Shown: in pieces, positions 1 through 7,012 of the stretch
Layout: each line of letters begins with the position of its first letter
Numbering within the stretch: position 1 is the stretch's first letter
Source of the DNA: an uncultured Oscillospiraceae bacterium
GTDB taxonomy: Bacteria; Bacillota; Clostridia; Oscillospirales; Oscillospiraceae
Length of the DNA: 21,802 nucleotides
Assembly: GCA_934655935.1 (NCBI GenBank)
Contig: CAKUHJ010000016.1
Span: forward strand, 1 to 21,802
Direction of reading: 5' to 3'
Translations under genes and position numbers: made by a program
Notes under the pieces: generated by a model
Told to the model about the DNA's origin: nothing
What the model saw: the letters and a program-made list of their open reading frames with translations, nothing else
Database searches by the model: none

Positions 1-1
1 G

Positions 2-985
2 TTCAACGACCTGACCTATCATCTTGTGCAGGCCACGCGCGAGCCGGTCAAGCAGGCCATCAACGATTCTGGCGTCGGCATCGGCCAGCTCAGCAAGGTT
101 CTCATGGTCGGCGGCTCGAGCCGCATTCCCGCGGTTCAGGAGCTGGTGCAGTCCATTACGGGGAGCCTGCCCTTCAAGGGCATCAACCCGGATGAATGCG
201 TGGCCATGGGCGCGTGTCTGCAGGCAGGCGTTCTGTCCGGCTCGGTCAAGGGTCTGCTGCTTCTGGACGTTACGCCGCTTTCCCTGGGTATTGAAACGCT
301 GGGCGGCGTATGCACGCGCGTAATTGAGCGCAACACGACGCTTCCGATCCGCAAAAGTCAGATTTTCACCACCGCCTCGAGCTTTCAGTCCTCCGTGGAC
401 GTTCACGTTCTGCAGGGCGAGCGCCCGATGGCGCACCAGAACAAGGAGCTTGGCCGCTTCCAGCTGACGGGCATCCGCCGCGCGCCGCGGGGCGTGCCGC
501 AGATTGAGGTCACCTTCTCCATTGACGCCAACGGCATTGTGAACGTCTCGGCGCGGGATCTTGACACCGGCAAGGAGCAGGCCATCACCATCACCGCGAC
601 CTCCAACATGAGCCGGGAGGAAATCGACCGCGCCGTGCAGGACGCGCAGCGCTATGCCGCAGAGGACGCCCGCCTCAAGGCCGAGGCCACCGCAAAGGAC
701 CGCTGCGAGCAGCTGATTTATCAGGCCTCCGCCGCAAAGGAGCTGACGAAGGAGGCGAAGGCCTCGCTTGCAGAGCCGGTAAAGGAGGCCCGGCGCGCCG
801 TCCGGTCGAAGGACGCGGCGCAGATGAACGCCGCAGCGGACCGCCTGGCCGCGGCGATGGAGCAGGCCGGCGTGCATGTCGATCCCAACGCGGAGTATCA
901 CGCCTCCTATGAACGCGCAAACCCCAACGACAGCTTCGAGGACGACGCCGTCGACGCCGACTTCGAGCAGGTCGACCCTTCCTGA
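2..985 (+). CDS. dnaK: Chaperone protein DnaK (Hsp70), C-terminal part; 5' end outside window
   Basis: The frame is open from the first bases of the window, so the start lies upstream; about 327 residues are visible. They cover the end of the nucleotide-binding domain ([15 protein letters not shown] segment, then [12 protein letters not shown]), the hydrophobic interdomain linker ([18 protein letters not shown]), the substrate-binding beta-sandwich (GERPM...[24 protein letters not shown]) and the helical lid with a short acidic tail ending [10 protein letters not shown]. The family is an ATP-dependent cytosolic chaperone working with DnaJ and GrpE. The C-terminus is complete and looks functional. 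Unlike the common grpE-dnaK-dnaJ order, no dnaJ follows: the gene ends at a strong hairpin and the next gene is convergent. It may therefore be the last gene of its operon or a second DnaK paralogue; the window cannot decide. Confidence 0.95.
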   Translation, partial: FNDLTYHLVQATREPVKQAINDSGVGIGQLSKVLMVGGSSRIPAVQELVQSITGSLPFKGINPDECVAMGACLQAGVLSGSVKGLLLLDVTPLSLGIETLGGVCTRVIERNTTLPIRKSQIFTTASSFQSSVDVHVLQGERPMAHQNKELGRFQLTGIRRAPRGVPQIEVTFSIDANGIVNVSARDLDTGKEQAITITATSNMSREEIDRAVQDAQRYAAEDARLKAEATAKDRCEQLIYQASAAKELTKEAKASLAEPVKEARRAVRSKDAAQMNAAADRLAAAMEQAGVHVDPNAEYHASYERANPNDSFEDDAVDADFEQVDPS

Positions 986-992
986 ATTTCAA

Positions 993-1028
993 AAAGAGCC
1001 GGTCTGCATTTCCGCAGACCGGCTCTTT
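993..1028. terminator. Bidirectional intrinsic terminator after dnaK
   Basis: A perfect 15-bp stem (993-1007 with 1014-1028, AAAGAGCCGGTCTGC) closes a 6-nt loop 8 nt after the dnaK stop. Read on the minus strand it is followed by TTTTTG, and on the plus strand its 3' arm ends in CTTT. It separates dnaK from the convergent genes to the right. Confidence 0.85.
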
Positions 1029-1073
1029 GGCATGTCAAAAAACCTCGCAGGGCTTTGCGCCCGCTGGTGCATT

Positions 1074-1100
1074 TGTCAAAAAGCCGAGGCTTTTCTGACA
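1074..1100 (-). terminator. Hairpin after the 50-residue peptide gene
   Basis: An interrupted inverted repeat, TGTCA plus AAAAGCC facing GGCTTTT plus TGACA, lies 18 nt beyond the stop of the small minus-strand gene. Read on the minus strand, the inner AAAAGCC/GGCTTTTT hairpin ends in a T run, so it is a plausible terminator for that gene. The loop is tight and a single bulged base interrupts the stem. Confidence 0.5.
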
Positions 1101-1117
1101 GTCTCAAGGAGCCCTGC

Positions 1118-1270
1118 TCAGTCGGCAAAGTCCACCGCTTCCTCACAGCAGGCTCTGCACTTTGCAAAGCAGGCGCAGATATCCTCCCAGAAGCCGACGA
1201 CGGCCATGACCAGGCCCGCAGCCGCCAGCGCGATACCGGCAAACTTCAGAATGGTTTTTGCAAGCTTCAT
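1118..1270 (-). CDS. Small hypothetical membrane peptide, 50 residues, cysteine-rich C-terminus
   Basis: The longer open frame starts far upstream, but the ATG at 1270 is preceded by AGGAGGA at good spacing and by its own promoter, so the gene encodes 50 residues. Residues 2-27 are a basic start followed by one hydrophobic segment (ILKFAGIALAAAGLVMAVVG) that could be a membrane anchor or an uncleaved signal. The short tail carries five cysteines in a CxCxxxCxxCC arrangement (about residues 32-42) and ends acidic. I do not recognise a characterised family. A dedicated promoter, a ribosome binding site and flanking hairpins argue that it is a real monocistronic gene. Function is unknown; metal binding or disulfide formation by the Cys cluster is only a possibility. 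Confidence 0.75.
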   Translation of the reverse strand: MKLAKTILKFAGIALAAAGLVMAVVGFWEDICACFAKCRACCEEAVDFAD

Positions 1271-1295
1271 TGATGATTCCTCCTGTTTTTTATTC

Positions 1296-1324
1296 AGTAT
1301 AAGCCTCTGCGCCCGGATTTGCAA
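1296..1324 (-). promoter_or_regulatory. Sigma-A type promoter of the 50-residue peptide gene
   Basis: On the minus strand a TTGCAA -35 (1319-1324) and a TATACT -10 (1296-1301) are separated by exactly 17 bp, about 26 bp upstream of the ATG. This gives a short leader containing the AGGAGG ribosome binding site. Confidence 0.7.
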
Positions 1325-1334
1325 GTCCTTTCCC

Positions 1335-1365
1335 AAAAATCCGGACAAAGGCTCCGTTTTGTCCG
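1335..1365 (-). terminator. Intrinsic terminator of the birA-nitroreductase operon
   Basis: On the minus strand the 8-bp stem CGGACAAA/TTTGTCCG (1358-1365 with 1342-1349) closes an 8-nt loop and is followed by GATTTTT. It starts immediately after the nitroreductase stop codon and lies just upstream of the next gene's promoter. Confidence 0.75.
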
Positions 1366-1887
1366 TCAGGGCCGGACGATCAGATCTTCCCTGCGCGGCT
1401 TCGGCTCCGCCGGCGCCTGCGCCGCGTAGCCCAGAATGCAGTGGCCGACGCCGGCATAGGCCTCGTCCACGCCCCATTGCCGCAGCAGCGCCTTGCCGGC
1501 CTCCGAGTCAAACTCCTGCCGCGCGCGGTGAATCCAGCAGCTGTCCACGCCGAGACTGTGCGCCGCGTTCATCAGATTCCCGAGAATCAGGCTTCCGTCC
1601 TCCACATAGGTCGGTACGCGGCTGTCCGCCAGCACAACGAGAACCGTCGGCGCGCCGTAAAACGGATGCGCGTCCGGATTGCCCAGAATCTCCGCGTTCA
1701 TGCGTTCAAGCTCCGCGATGCGCTGCGCGTCCTGCAAGACAACGATTTTTCCCGCCTGGCGGCCCATGCCGCTCGGCGCATACATTCCGGCCTGAAGGAT
1801 CTGCGCAAGCGTTTCCTCCTCCACCTGCCGGGGAAGATAGGCCCGCACGCTGCGGCGCGTGCACAGGCACCTCAATACCTCATTCAT
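1366..1887 (-). CDS. Nitroreductase family protein (FMN-dependent oxidoreductase)
   Basis: The 173-residue protein matches the FMN-binding nitroreductase fold. An N-terminal RRSVRAYLPRQV motif (about residues 11-22) supplies the phosphate-binding arginines, APSGMGRQ (about 37-44) follows, a central YVEDGSLILGNLMNAAHSLG helix lies near the FMN and dimer interface, and VGHCILGYA sits near the end. Relatives are homodimeric cytosolic flavoproteins that reduce nitro compounds, quinones or other acceptors with NAD(P)H; the substrate here cannot be told. The ATG overlaps the birA stop (ATGA), and only a weak AAAGGGG lies upstream, so translation is probably coupled to birA. No physiological link with biotin is evident. 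Confidence 0.85.
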   Translation of the reverse strand: MNEVLRCLCTRRSVRAYLPRQVEEETLAQILQAGMYAPSGMGRQAGKIVVLQDAQRIAELERMNAEILGNPDAHPFYGAPTVLVVLADSRVPTYVEDGSLILGNLMNAAHSLGVDSCWIHRARQEFDSEAGKALLRQWGVDEAYAGVGHCILGYAAQAPAEPKPRREDLIVRP

Positions 1888-2717
1888 TCTGAAAACCCCT
1901 TTCCGTCATTCTGATCATCCTGATAACCGTACATCCCCCGCACGCTGACCTCGCCGGAGGAAATGGCCTCGCGGCTTCCGTCATCATAGCGCACCAGAAG
2001 CGCGGCCTGATCGTCAATTCCCTCGGCAAACGCCTCCCGCAGCGTATTTCCGCGGGCCAGCCGCACACGGCGGCCAAGCGTCACGCAGTTTTCTGAAAAT
2101 TCCCGGAGCCAGGCCTCCTTCTGCGTAAAAAGCGCCTGCTCCATCTCCACAAGCGCCTCCAGCATTCTGGCCGCGAGCACGCTGCAGGACACCTCCTGCC
2201 CGCACAGCTGGCGCAGGCTGAGCGCCACATCGGAAAGCTCCGGCGAAAAGCCGGGCTGATTGCAGTTGACGCCGACGCCGATGACGACATATTCCGCCGT
2301 CTTCCCGTCCGCGCCGACGCCAAGCTCCGTCAGAATTCCGCAGAGCTTTTTCCCGCCGCTGACCAGATCGTTCGTCCACTTGATCTGCGTCTGGACGCCG
2401 CACGCGCGCGCAACCGCGCGCCGGACCGCAACCGCCGTCATCGCCGTCAGGTGCAAAAGCGCCTGCGCCGGGGCCGCGGGCCGGAGCAGCATGCTCAGAT
2501 AGACGCCGCCCTCCTGCGACAGAAAGCTTCGCCCGCGGCGGCCTCTTCCGGCCAGCTGCACGCGTGAGACAACCGCCGTATGCGCAGGCGCGCCCTGCAG
2601 CGCGAGGCGCTTGAGCTCATTGTTCGTGGAATCGACCGACTCCAGAAAGCGCAGCTGCACCTGCCCGGGTTCCAGCCTGAGCGCACGCGCAATGGCCTGC
2701 TGCGTATATACCTCCAT
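1884..2717 (-). CDS. birA: Biotin--[acetyl-CoA-carboxylase] ligase, class I (no DNA-binding domain)
   Basis: Start ATG at 2717 is preceded by AAGGAGGTG at good spacing; the frame continues upstream but without support. The 277-residue protein shows the biotin protein ligase core: STNNELKRLA (about 30-39), the biotinyl-AMP loop GRGRRGR (57-63), KWTNDL (113-118), the GKKLCGILTE segment (about 122-131), and the C-terminal SH3-like domain (RRVRLARG ... ISSGEVSVRG). It joins biotin to carboxyl carrier proteins in the cytosol using ATP. The N-terminal winged-helix domain of bifunctional BirA repressors is absent, because the catalytic STNNEL motif starts near residue 30, so it is probably not itself a repressor. 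It is the first gene of a two-gene operon with the nitroreductase. Confidence 0.92.
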   Translation of the reverse strand: MEVYTQQAIARALRLEPGQVQLRFLESVDSTNNELKRLALQGAPAHTAVVSRVQLAGRGRRGRSFLSQEGGVYLSMLLRPAAPAQALLHLTAMTAVAVRRAVARACGVQTQIKWTNDLVSGGKKLCGILTELGVGADGKTAEYVVIGVGVNCNQPGFSPELSDVALSLRQLCGQEVSCSVLAARMLEALVEMEQALFTQKEAWLREFSENCVTLGRRVRLARGNTLREAFAEGIDDQAALLVRYDDGSREAISSGEVSVRGMYGYQDDQNDGKGFSE

Positions 2718-2775
2718 TCTGCGCACCTCCTTTATATGTGTACGTCTGCTGTAATGGTGCCACATTTTTTCGCGC

Positions 2776-2801
2776 TTGTCAACCAGGCGCGAGGCTGACA
2801 A
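2776..2801. promoter_or_regulatory. Inverted repeat upstream of birA (possible operator over the -35)
   Basis: TTGTCAACC (2776-2784) faces GGCTGACAA (2793-2801) with an 8-bp spacer; 8 of 9 positions are symmetrical. On the minus strand the left arm contains a perfect TTGACA -35-like hexamer (2777-2782) about 60 bp upstream of the birA start, but no good -10 lies 16-18 bp further on. The half-sites resemble the TTGTAAACC/GGTTTACAA arms known for biotin operators, though the spacer is shorter than usual. The rest of 2718-2960 shows no gene or other clear element. Confidence 0.35.
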
Positions 2802-2964
2802 AAAAGAGTCTGCGCCGGCCTCCGCGCAAAGCTTTGTGCGCCCAGAGCGCCACAAAATCCGGCAAATTCAGCGTATCGAAAAGGTCTTTCCGTCCCGTCG
2901 GGCCAGTGTCGACAAATCGAGCGAAAATATCCCGCTGACTTTCGTGCAGTTTTACGATTCACGC

Positions 2965-2993
2965 TTGACACACCCGGCCGAAAACGGTACAAT
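2965..2993 (+). promoter_or_regulatory. Sigma-A promoter of rny
   Basis: TTGACA (2965-2970) and TACAAT (2988-2993) are separated by 17 bp, close to the vegetative consensus. Transcription would start near 3000, leaving a leader of about 130 nt before the rny start. Confidence 0.8.
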
Positions 2994-3011
2994 GTAGGTT
3001 AGGATTTGTTT

Positions 3012-3101
3012 GGCCGGTCCGGGACTTGGGGAAGCCCGGTCCGGTTTTAGCTGATTCCATCGCTCTGCCCGCCGCGCAGGCGGGCGTAAAACCCAAGTTT
3101 T
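3012..3101 (+). promoter_or_regulatory. Structured 5' leader of rny (attenuator-like hairpin plus two further stems)
   Basis: Three stem-loops follow the promoter. The first (3014-3044) pairs CCGG-T-CCGGG with CCCGG-T-CCGG, leaving a U:U mismatch, and has an inner CTT/AAG stem with a GGGG loop; it is followed by TTTT, so it looks like a terminator. The second (3067-3085) is a perfect GCCCGCC/GGCGGGC stem. The third (3088-3101) is AAAAC/GTTTT. Their regulatory meaning is inferred; no known riboswitch class was recognised. Confidence 0.45.
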
Positions 3102-3129
3102 CGGAACAGGAGGTGTGATTCGCTTATTT

Positions 3130-4686
3130 ATGGAATTTAACATGTTGTCTCTCATCCTGGCTATCGCAGGCTTTCTCGTGGGCGGCGTGCTGTTCTTCAT
3201 TGTCGGCGTGACCTATCGCAAGAAGGTCGCCGAAAAGGAAATCGGCAGTGCCGAGGAGCAGGCCAAGCGCATCATCAACGACGCCATTCGCGGCGGCGAG
3301 AGCAAGAAGCGGGAAATGCTGCTGGAAGCCAAGGAAGAAATTCATAAATCTCGCAGCGAATACGAAAAGGAAGTCAAGGAACGCAGAACGGAGCTCACCA
3401 AGCAGGAGCGCCGCCTGCAGCAGAAGGAAGAATCGCTCGACAAAAAGCTGGATCTGCACGAGAAAAAGGAAGAGGAGCTTTCCCGGAAGTCCGCCTCGAT
3501 CGCACAGCAGCAGCAGGAGGTCGCGCAGCTCAAAAAAAGCCAGATGGAGGTTCTGGAGCGGATCTCCGGCCTGACGCAGGACGAGGCCAAGGCCTATATT
3601 CTCAAGGGCGTCGAGGACGATGTCCGGCACGAAACCGCACTGAAGATCAAGGAAGTCGAGGCGCAGTACAAGGAAGACGCCGACAACCTGGCCCGGGAAA
3701 TTATCACCACCGCCATCCAGCGCTGCGCCGCCGACCATGCTGCGGAGGCGACCGTCAGCGTTGTCGCGCTTCCCAATGACGAAATGAAAGGCCGCATCAT
3801 CGGCCGCGAGGGCCGCAACATCCGCACGCTGGAGACCATTACCGGCGTCGACCTGATCATCGACGATACACCGGAGGCCATCACGGTCTCCTCGTTTGAC
3901 CCGGTCCGGCGCGAGGTCGCGCGGCTGGCGCTTGAAAAGCTGATCGCCGACGGGCGGATTCACCCGACGCGCATCGAGGATATGGTGGAAAAGGCCCGCC
4001 GCGAGGTGGAGCATACCATCAAGCTCGAGGGCGAGCGCGCAACCTTCGAAACCGGTATTCACAACCTGCATCCGGAGCTCATCAAGCTCCTTGGCCGGCA
4101 GAAATACCGTACCTCCTACGGCCAGAACGTGCTCAACCATTCCATTGAGGTCGCGCACATCGCGGGCCTGCTTGCAAGCGAGCTCGGCGTGGACGTGACG
4201 CTTGCAAAGCGCGCAGGTCTTCTGCATGACCTCGGAAAATCGGTCGACCATGAGATGGAGGGCAGCCACGTTCAGCTCGGCGTGGAGCTTGCCAGAAAGT
4301 ACAAGGAAAATCCCGTCGTCATCAACGCCATCGAGGCGCACCATGGCGACGTGGAGCCGCAGACCATCATCGCCTGCCTGGTTCAGGCGGCCGACGCGAT
4401 CTCCGCTGCACGCCCCGGTGCACGCCGCGAGAACGTGGAAAATTACATCCGCCGCCTGGAGAAGCTGGAAGAGCTGACAAGCTCGTTCCCCGGCGTGGAA
4501 AAATCCTACGCCATTCAGGCCGGCCGTGAGGTCCGCATCATGGTCAAGCCCGAGGAGGTCACGGAGGACAATATGGTTCTCCTGGCGCACGACGTGGCGC
4601 GCAAGATTGAGGCCGAGCTTGAATATCCCGGCCAGATCAAGGTCAACGTCATCCGCGAGACCAAAGCGGTTGAATTTGCAAAGTAA
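3130..4686 (+). CDS. rny: Ribonuclease Y
   Basis: The encoded protein (518 residues from the ATG at 3130) has the full RNase Y layout. It has an N-terminal membrane segment (about residues 5-28), a long charged coiled coil (about 30-180), a KH RNA-binding domain ([20 protein letters not shown], about 212-275) and an HD phosphohydrolase domain ([10 protein letters not shown] near 337, LLHDLGK with H366-D367, AIEAHHGD). The enzyme is a membrane-bound endoribonuclease that initiates mRNA decay in Firmicutes. The start is uncertain: AGGAGG at 3108-3113 is 16 nt from this ATG, but only 1 nt from an in-frame GTG at 3115, and a further ATG lies at 3142. I chose 3130 as the first ATG after the ribosome binding site. 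The gene stands alone, with its own promoter and terminator. Confidence 0.93.
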   Translation: MEFNMLSLILAIAGFLVGGVLFFIVGVTYRKKVAEKEIGSAEEQAKRIINDAIRGGESKKREMLLEAKEEIHKSRSEYEKEVKERRTELTKQERRLQQKEESLDKKLDLHEKKEEELSRKSASIAQQQQEVAQLKKSQMEVLERISGLTQDEAKAYILKGVEDDVRHETALKIKEVEAQYKEDADNLAREIITTAIQRCAADHAAEATVSVVALPNDEMKGRIIGREGRNIRTLETITGVDLIIDDTPEAITVSSFDPVRREVARLALEKLIADGRIHPTRIEDMVEKARREVEHTIKLEGERATFETGIHNLHPELIKLLGRQKYRTSYGQNVLNHSIEVAHIAGLLASELGVDVTLAKRAGLLHDLGKSVDHEMEGSHVQLGVELARKYKENPVVINAIEAHHGDVEPQTIIACLVQAADAISAARPGARRENVENYIRRLEKLEELTSSFPGVEKSYAIQAGREVRIMVKPEEVTEDNMVLLAHDVARKIEAELEYPGQIKVNVIRETKAVEFAK

Positions 4687-4700
4687 AAACGAAAAAGCTG

Positions 4701-4730
4701 CAGCGGCAGGTCCATTCGGACCTGCCGCTG
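4701..4730. terminator. Bidirectional terminator between rny and htrA
   Basis: A perfect 13-bp stem (CAGCGGCAGGTCC, 4701-4713, with 4718-4730) has an ATTC loop and lies 14 nt after the rny stop. On the minus strand the stem is followed closely by CTTTTTCGTTTTT, which makes it a good terminator for the htrA gene; on the plus strand the downstream sequence has only scattered T runs. Confidence 0.8.
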
Positions 4731-4767
4731 CGCTGCATCTATAGTTTTATAGTTTTTCGACACAGCC

Positions 4768-6141
4768 TCAGCCGCCGAAGAAGTAGCCCCACGGGAAGCC
4801 GTAGCTGCCCTGGCCCTGCTGGCCGTTCTGACCGTTCTGGGCGTCCTGGCCGTTCTGGTTCTGCTGCGCATCCTGCCCCTGCTGGCTCTGCGCATCGGAG
4901 GCGCTGGTATCCGGAAGCGCGCTCTGCTGCTTTTCTCCTACGGTAATGCTCAGCGTCAGCTCCTGCCCCTGCCGGTAGACCTTGACGTTCAGCGTGTCGC
5001 CCACGGCGCAGCCGCTTACCACACTGACCAGCGCGGAGCTGCTGTCAATCGCCGTGCCGTTGACCTCGGTGATAATGTCATTGGACTGCAGGCCCGCCTG
5101 CGCAGCCGGGCTGTCCGTCTCCACACTGCGGACCGCAGCGCCGGCGGGAAGGCCGTACGACTGGGATTCGCTGCCCACATTTGTAACCGTCACGCCGATA
5201 TACGGCTCTGTGTAGTAGCCCTTTTCGATGATGCTGGTCACAATGCCGCGCACGTGATTGATCGGAATGGCAAAGCCGATGTTGTCAATCGACGCGGAGG
5301 AGCTGGACTGGCTGCCGGAATATTTTGCATTCGTAATGCCGACGACCTCGCCGTACATGTTGAACATTGCGCCGCCGGAGTTGCCGGAGTTGATGGCGCA
5401 GTCCGTCTGGATCAGATTCATGGTCTGCCCGGTCGAGAAGGTCACGCTGCGGTCCAGCGCGCTTACCACACCGGAGGTCAGGGAGAACGTCAGCTCGCCC
5501 AGAGGATTGCCGATGGCAATGACGTTGTCGCCGACATTCAGCTGATCCGAATCGCCCAGCACCACAGGCGTCAGGTCCGCAGCGTCGATTTTCAGGACCG
5601 CGACGTCGTTGCTCTCGTCGTAGCCGATGAGCTGCGCATCGTAGCTGCTTCCGTCATACAGGGCGACCTTGATGGCGTTCGCGCTCTCGACCACGTGATA
5701 ATTCGTCAGAATATAGCCGTCCGCGGTCAGGATAAAGCCGGAGCCCGCCGCCGCGCTCTGCGTCTGATAGCCCCAATAGTTGGTGGTAATGGAGGTTGTA
5801 ATGCCGACGGTCGAGTTGACGTTTGCAGCGTAAACCTCGGAGGCGGTCATCAGCTTGCTGCTGTCAATCTTCGCCACGTTCACCGCCGCCGTCGGGCGCT
5901 CGCCCTGCAGGACGGTGGTGGACTGGCCCGGCGCCGCCGCTTCTGCCGACCGGCCCGTGCGGTTCATCAGAAGCGAGCTTCCGACGCCCGCCGCGCCGCC
6001 GACCAGCGCGCAGCTGAGCACCAGCGCCGTTACTTTCAGCCCTACGCGGCTTTTCTTCTTTTTGGGCTCTGCCTGCGGCGCCTGGCCGTAGGTCTGGTTC
6101 TGCTGGTTTTCGTATTCATAGGGCGTATAGTTTTCATCCAT
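4768..6141 (-). CDS. htrA: HtrA/DegP-like membrane-anchored serine protease with PDZ domain
   Basis: Start ATG at 6141 follows AAAGGAA with 9-nt spacing, giving 457 residues. The N-terminus is cytoplasmic, polar and Tyr/Gln-rich, with KKKKSR before one transmembrane helix (about 33-58). The trypsin-like domain follows, with catalytic His149 (TNYHVV), Asp179 (ESNDVAVLKI) and Ser255 (NSGNSGGAMF). One PDZ domain lies at about 310-400 (GLPAGAAVRSVETDSPAAQAGL). The last ~45 residues are a Gln/Asn/Gly-rich low-complexity tail ending in GYFFGG. Relatives degrade or refold misfolded proteins outside the membrane. The gene is single and terminated at a shared hairpin; no convincing promoter or CssR-like box was recognised in the 119-bp gap upstream. 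Confidence 0.93.
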   Translation of the reverse strand: MDENYTPYEYENQQNQTYGQAPQAEPKKKKSRVGLKVTALVLSCALVGGAAGVGSSLLMNRTGRSAEAAAPGQSTTVLQGERPTAAVNVAKIDSSKLMTASEVYAANVNSTVGITTSITTNYWGYQTQSAAAGSGFILTADGYILTNYHVVESANAIKVALYDGSSYDAQLIGYDESNDVAVLKIDAADLTPVVLGDSDQLNVGDNVIAIGNPLGELTFSLTSGVVSALDRSVTFSTGQTMNLIQTDCAINSGNSGGAMFNMYGEVVGITNAKYSGSQSSSSASIDNIGFAIPINHVRGIVTSIIEKGYYTEPYIGVTVTNVGSESQSYGLPAGAAVRSVETDSPAAQAGLQSNDIITEVNGTAIDSSSALVSVVSGCAVGDTLNVKVYRQGQELTLSITVGEKQQSALPDTSASDAQSQQGQDAQQNQNGQDAQNGQNGQQGQGSYGFPWGYFFGG

Positions 6142-6233
6142 AAGAATCGTTCCTTTCCGGCGCTGCGGGAACCGGCAGCGCTTTCTTTTGTTTTTCTGAG
6201 CACAGTGTAACGCGGAAAGCTGAAATATTCCTG

Positions 6234-6262
6234 AAAAAAGCGAGAACAATTTATGAATTCTC
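6234..6262 (-). terminator. Weak terminator-like hairpin at the end of the lysR remnant
   Basis: On the minus strand GAGAA (within the stop codon region) pairs with TTCTC across an AT-rich loop and is followed by GC and a run of six T. The stem is only 5-6 bp, so strength is doubtful; it may be the original terminator of the decayed lysR gene. Confidence 0.35.
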
Positions 6263-6677
6263 AGCCGTCTTCAAAGACCTGCTGCGCAAGCGCCGCAAAC
6301 GCGCGCATCGGGGCGCGCATACGCCGGCTTTTCTTTTTATAAAGGCAGATCTGCCGCAGCGCCTCCAGCCGGTCAATGTCCCCCTCTACCACATCCACCT
6401 GTATGCCGGGGTAGCGCTCCTGAAAGCGCTGATAAAGCTCCGGCAAGATGCAGGTAATGTTAAAATTGCTGCCGCCCAGGCGGAGCTCTCCCCGCGCGCA
6501 GCCCCTGCGTTCGGAAACAAAGGTCTCAAAGCCCTCCTCCAGGTCCTCCATGGCGCAGGCCACGCGGACATATTCCTCCCCGCAGGGCGTGAGGCTGACC
6601 GGGTGCGTTCCGCGCTCAAACAGCGGCTCGCCGATGCGCTGCTCCAGACGGCGGATGCAGGCGCTCGGGCTTACCAT
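6261..6677 (-). pseudogene. LysR-family transcriptional regulator remnant (5' truncated, internal deletion)
   Basis: The open frame gives only 138 residues, against about 290-300 for LysR regulators. It begins inside the helix-turn-helix: VSPSACIRRLEQRIGEPLFE matches the end of the LysR DNA-binding motif, so about 28 N-terminal residues are missing, and the recognition helix seems about three residues short. The linker and first half of the effector domain follow (GELRLGGSNFNI, ILPELYQRFQERYPGIQVDV, EGDIDRLEAL). The frame then jumps to what looks like the extreme C-terminus (ICLYKKKSRRM ... FAALAQQVF), so roughly 150 residues of the effector domain are lost in frame. It cannot be a functional LysR regulator. 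It points away from the opine-dehydrogenase remnant, as a divergently transcribed regulator would. Confidence 0.8.
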
Positions 6678-7008
6678 TCCCGGAATCTGCGAGGACTACG
6701 TGAAGATGTACGCCTGCGGCGACGAAACGACGCCCCTGTATCAGCTCTGCCGGAACAATCCCGGCTACGAGGGCGTCATGAGCGCAAATACCATCGACAC
6801 GCGCTATGTGCTGGAGGACATTCCGTATTCGCTCGAGCCGATCCGCGCGCTTGCGCGCGTATGCGGCGTCGAAACGCCCTGCATGGACGCCGTCGTCACC
6901 ATCGGGCGCGCCATTTTCCGCGAACGCATGGACGAGGGCCGTACCCTGACCTCGCTCGGGCTTGACGGCATGACGCGGCAGGCGCTTTTGCAGCTGGCCG
7001 CCGGATAG
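6678..7008 (+). pseudogene. NAD/NADP octopine/nopaline dehydrogenase family remnant (C-terminal ~110 residues)
   Basis: From about 6678 the plus strand encodes the C-terminal helical domain of the opine dehydrogenase family: ICEDYVKMY, LYQLCRNNPGYEGVMSA, then TRYVLEDIPYSLEPIRALAR, GVETPCMDAVVTIGRAIF and a normal-looking end (REGRT-like DEGRTLTSLGLDGM). The whole Rossmann nucleotide-binding half is missing, and the open frame upstream is only the antisense of the lysR remnant. There is no ribosome binding site or start at the junction. The breakpoint lies near 6673-6690. Family relatives reductively join amino acids and keto acids; this copy is not functional. Confidence 0.75.
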
Positions 7009-7012
7009 ACGC

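Noticed and set aside
2821..2845. GCGCAAAGCTTTGTGCGC near-palindrome
   Set aside because: Short, imperfect and not placed at a promoter or gene end; no function can be supported.
2732..2992. Short frames on both strands in the birA-rny intergenic region
   Set aside because: No ribosome binding site, no family pattern, and they run across the promoter elements; region treated as non-coding.
3124..4590. A 488-codon minus-strand frame opposite rny
   Set aside because: Low-quality composition, no ribosome binding site and no recognisable motif; the plus strand encodes a complete RNase Y.
5254..6210. A 318-codon plus-strand frame opposite htrA
   Set aside because: Antisense to catalytic and membrane parts of a clear HtrA; no start signal or homology pattern.
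6448..6677. Upstream extension of the opine-dehydrogenase frame into the lysR remnant
   Set aside because: Residues before about 6678 are antisense to LysR-like sequence and show no dehydrogenase similarity, so they are not part of the original gene.
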